Positions 63,696-64,000 of a stretch of DNA of 64,000 nt are shown here, piece by piece (position 1 is the stretch's first letter; the number at the start of each line of letters is the position of its first letter). The position numbers were made by a program, and so were the translations under genes. The stretch is taken from assembly GCF_003472385.1 (NCBI RefSeq), contig NZ_QRLV01000002.1, positions 1 to 64,000 on the forward strand. Direction: 5' to 3'. The notes under the pieces are model-generated. The model was not told where the DNA came from and did not search any database. It worked only from the letters and a program-made list of their open reading frames with translations. Source of the DNA: Sutterella sp. AM11-39 (lineage in GTDB: Bacteria > Pseudomonadota > Gammaproteobacteria > Burkholderiales > Burkholderiaceae_F).

Positions 63696-64000
63696 CTATT
63701 TGTTTCCGTCCAAGAAGGCTTTGACTTCCTTGAGAAATTCCTGAGGACACTCTTCCTGCGGCGAATGCCCGCAATCAAGCGCGCGGCCCGATACAACACT
63801 GGCCTTGTCCCGCCAGGTCTGCACCACGTCGTAAAGCTTTCCAACGGTGCCTCGAGCGCCCCAGAGCAGATGCAAAGGAGCTTGGATACGTTTATCCGCA
63901 TCAGTCTTGTCGTCGACAAGATCTATCGTTGCTGCGGCACGATAGTCCTCACAGATGGCATGGATCGTTTCGGGCTTTCGATAGCTGCGCAGGTACTCTT
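63696..64000 (-). CDS. Alpha/beta hydrolase, haloacetate-dehalogenase-like (partial, 3' end only)
   Basis: Only the C-terminal 100 or so residues lie inside the window; the start is beyond 64000. They read EYLRSYRKPETIHAICEDYR, then DLVDDK, APLHLLWGARGTVGKLYD and ALDCGHSPQEECPQEF. This matches the end of fluoroacetate/haloacetate dehalogenase-type hydrolases, including the catalytic His in CGHSPQEE. Many relatives are ordinary epoxide hydrolases or esterases, so the substrate is open. The stop codon is 11 nt before the carbonic anhydrase start, so the two are likely cotranscribed. Confidence 0.75.
   Translation of the reverse strand, partial: EYLRSYRKPETIHAICEDYRAAATIDLVDDKTDADKRIQAPLHLLWGARGTVGKLYDVVQTWRDKASVVSGRALDCGHSPQEECPQEFLKEVKAFLDGNK

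Overview
The window reads as chromosome of a Burkholderiales-type betaproteobacterium. The closest fit is the gut-associated Sutterellaceae (Sutterella, Parasutterella and relatives). This is an inference from protein style, moderate GC content, the two-piece tmRNA-free ssrA whose tag reads ANNERFALAA (close to the ANDERFALAA of other betaproteobacteria), and gut-anaerobe-like single-gene ATPase islands. No plasmid, prophage, insertion sequence, rRNA or CRISPR array was seen. Almost all of the sequence is housekeeping.

Layout. 0.1-6 kb: initiator tRNA with its own promoter and terminator, pyrD, a membrane Fe-S oxidoreductase of the ETF:quinone oxidoreductase/DgcB type with an IclR regulator, and an enlarged Asp/Glu racemase. 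6-19 kb: hrpA, argA-yggX, rpiA, a FixL/FixJ-like two-component pair, and a COG4255-like gene overlapping recJ. 19-22.3 kb: a DUF4143-type ATPase and a Fur-box-controlled exbB-exbD-tonB operon. 22.5-28 kb: prfB with its programmed frameshift, lysS, a Nudix hydrolase, xthA, a nuclease-domain remnant and a class A beta-lactamase. 28-33.7 kb: a complete isc operon on the minus strand (iscR-iscS-iscU-iscA-hscB-hscA-fdx-iscX). 33.9-42.4 kb: a second DUF4143-type ATPase, an orphan amino-acid ABC permease, and a four-gene peptide ABC importer of the YejABEF type. 42.5-48.1 kb: ybgC-tolQ-tolR-tolA, a metallo-hydrolase, an RlmN-like radical SAM enzyme and YqhA. 48.1-52.4 kb: glnA-ntrB-ntrC with a sigma-54 promoter. 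52.5-59.7 kb: ssrA, a MarR regulator and tamA-tamB. 59.7-64 kb: a third ATPase (DUF234 type), leuA, a beta-carbonic anhydrase and a partial haloacetate-dehalogenase-like gene.

Systems that work together: nitrogen control (NtrBC acting on the glnA promoter), Fe-S cluster assembly with IscR feedback, TonB energisation under Fur, Tol envelope energisation, and TAM outer-membrane export.

The most unusual signal is a scattered family of stand-alone ATPases. Three are intact (19149-20420, 33928-35079, 59765-61153), and a fourth is represented by a C-terminal remnant (about 26981-27190). The intact ones share a Walker A motif, a DE-x-Q Walker B motif and a C-terminal acidic/E-x-K nuclease-like signature. 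Each sits alone between housekeeping genes, and each has a palindromic or tandem-repeat DNA element directly at its start codon.
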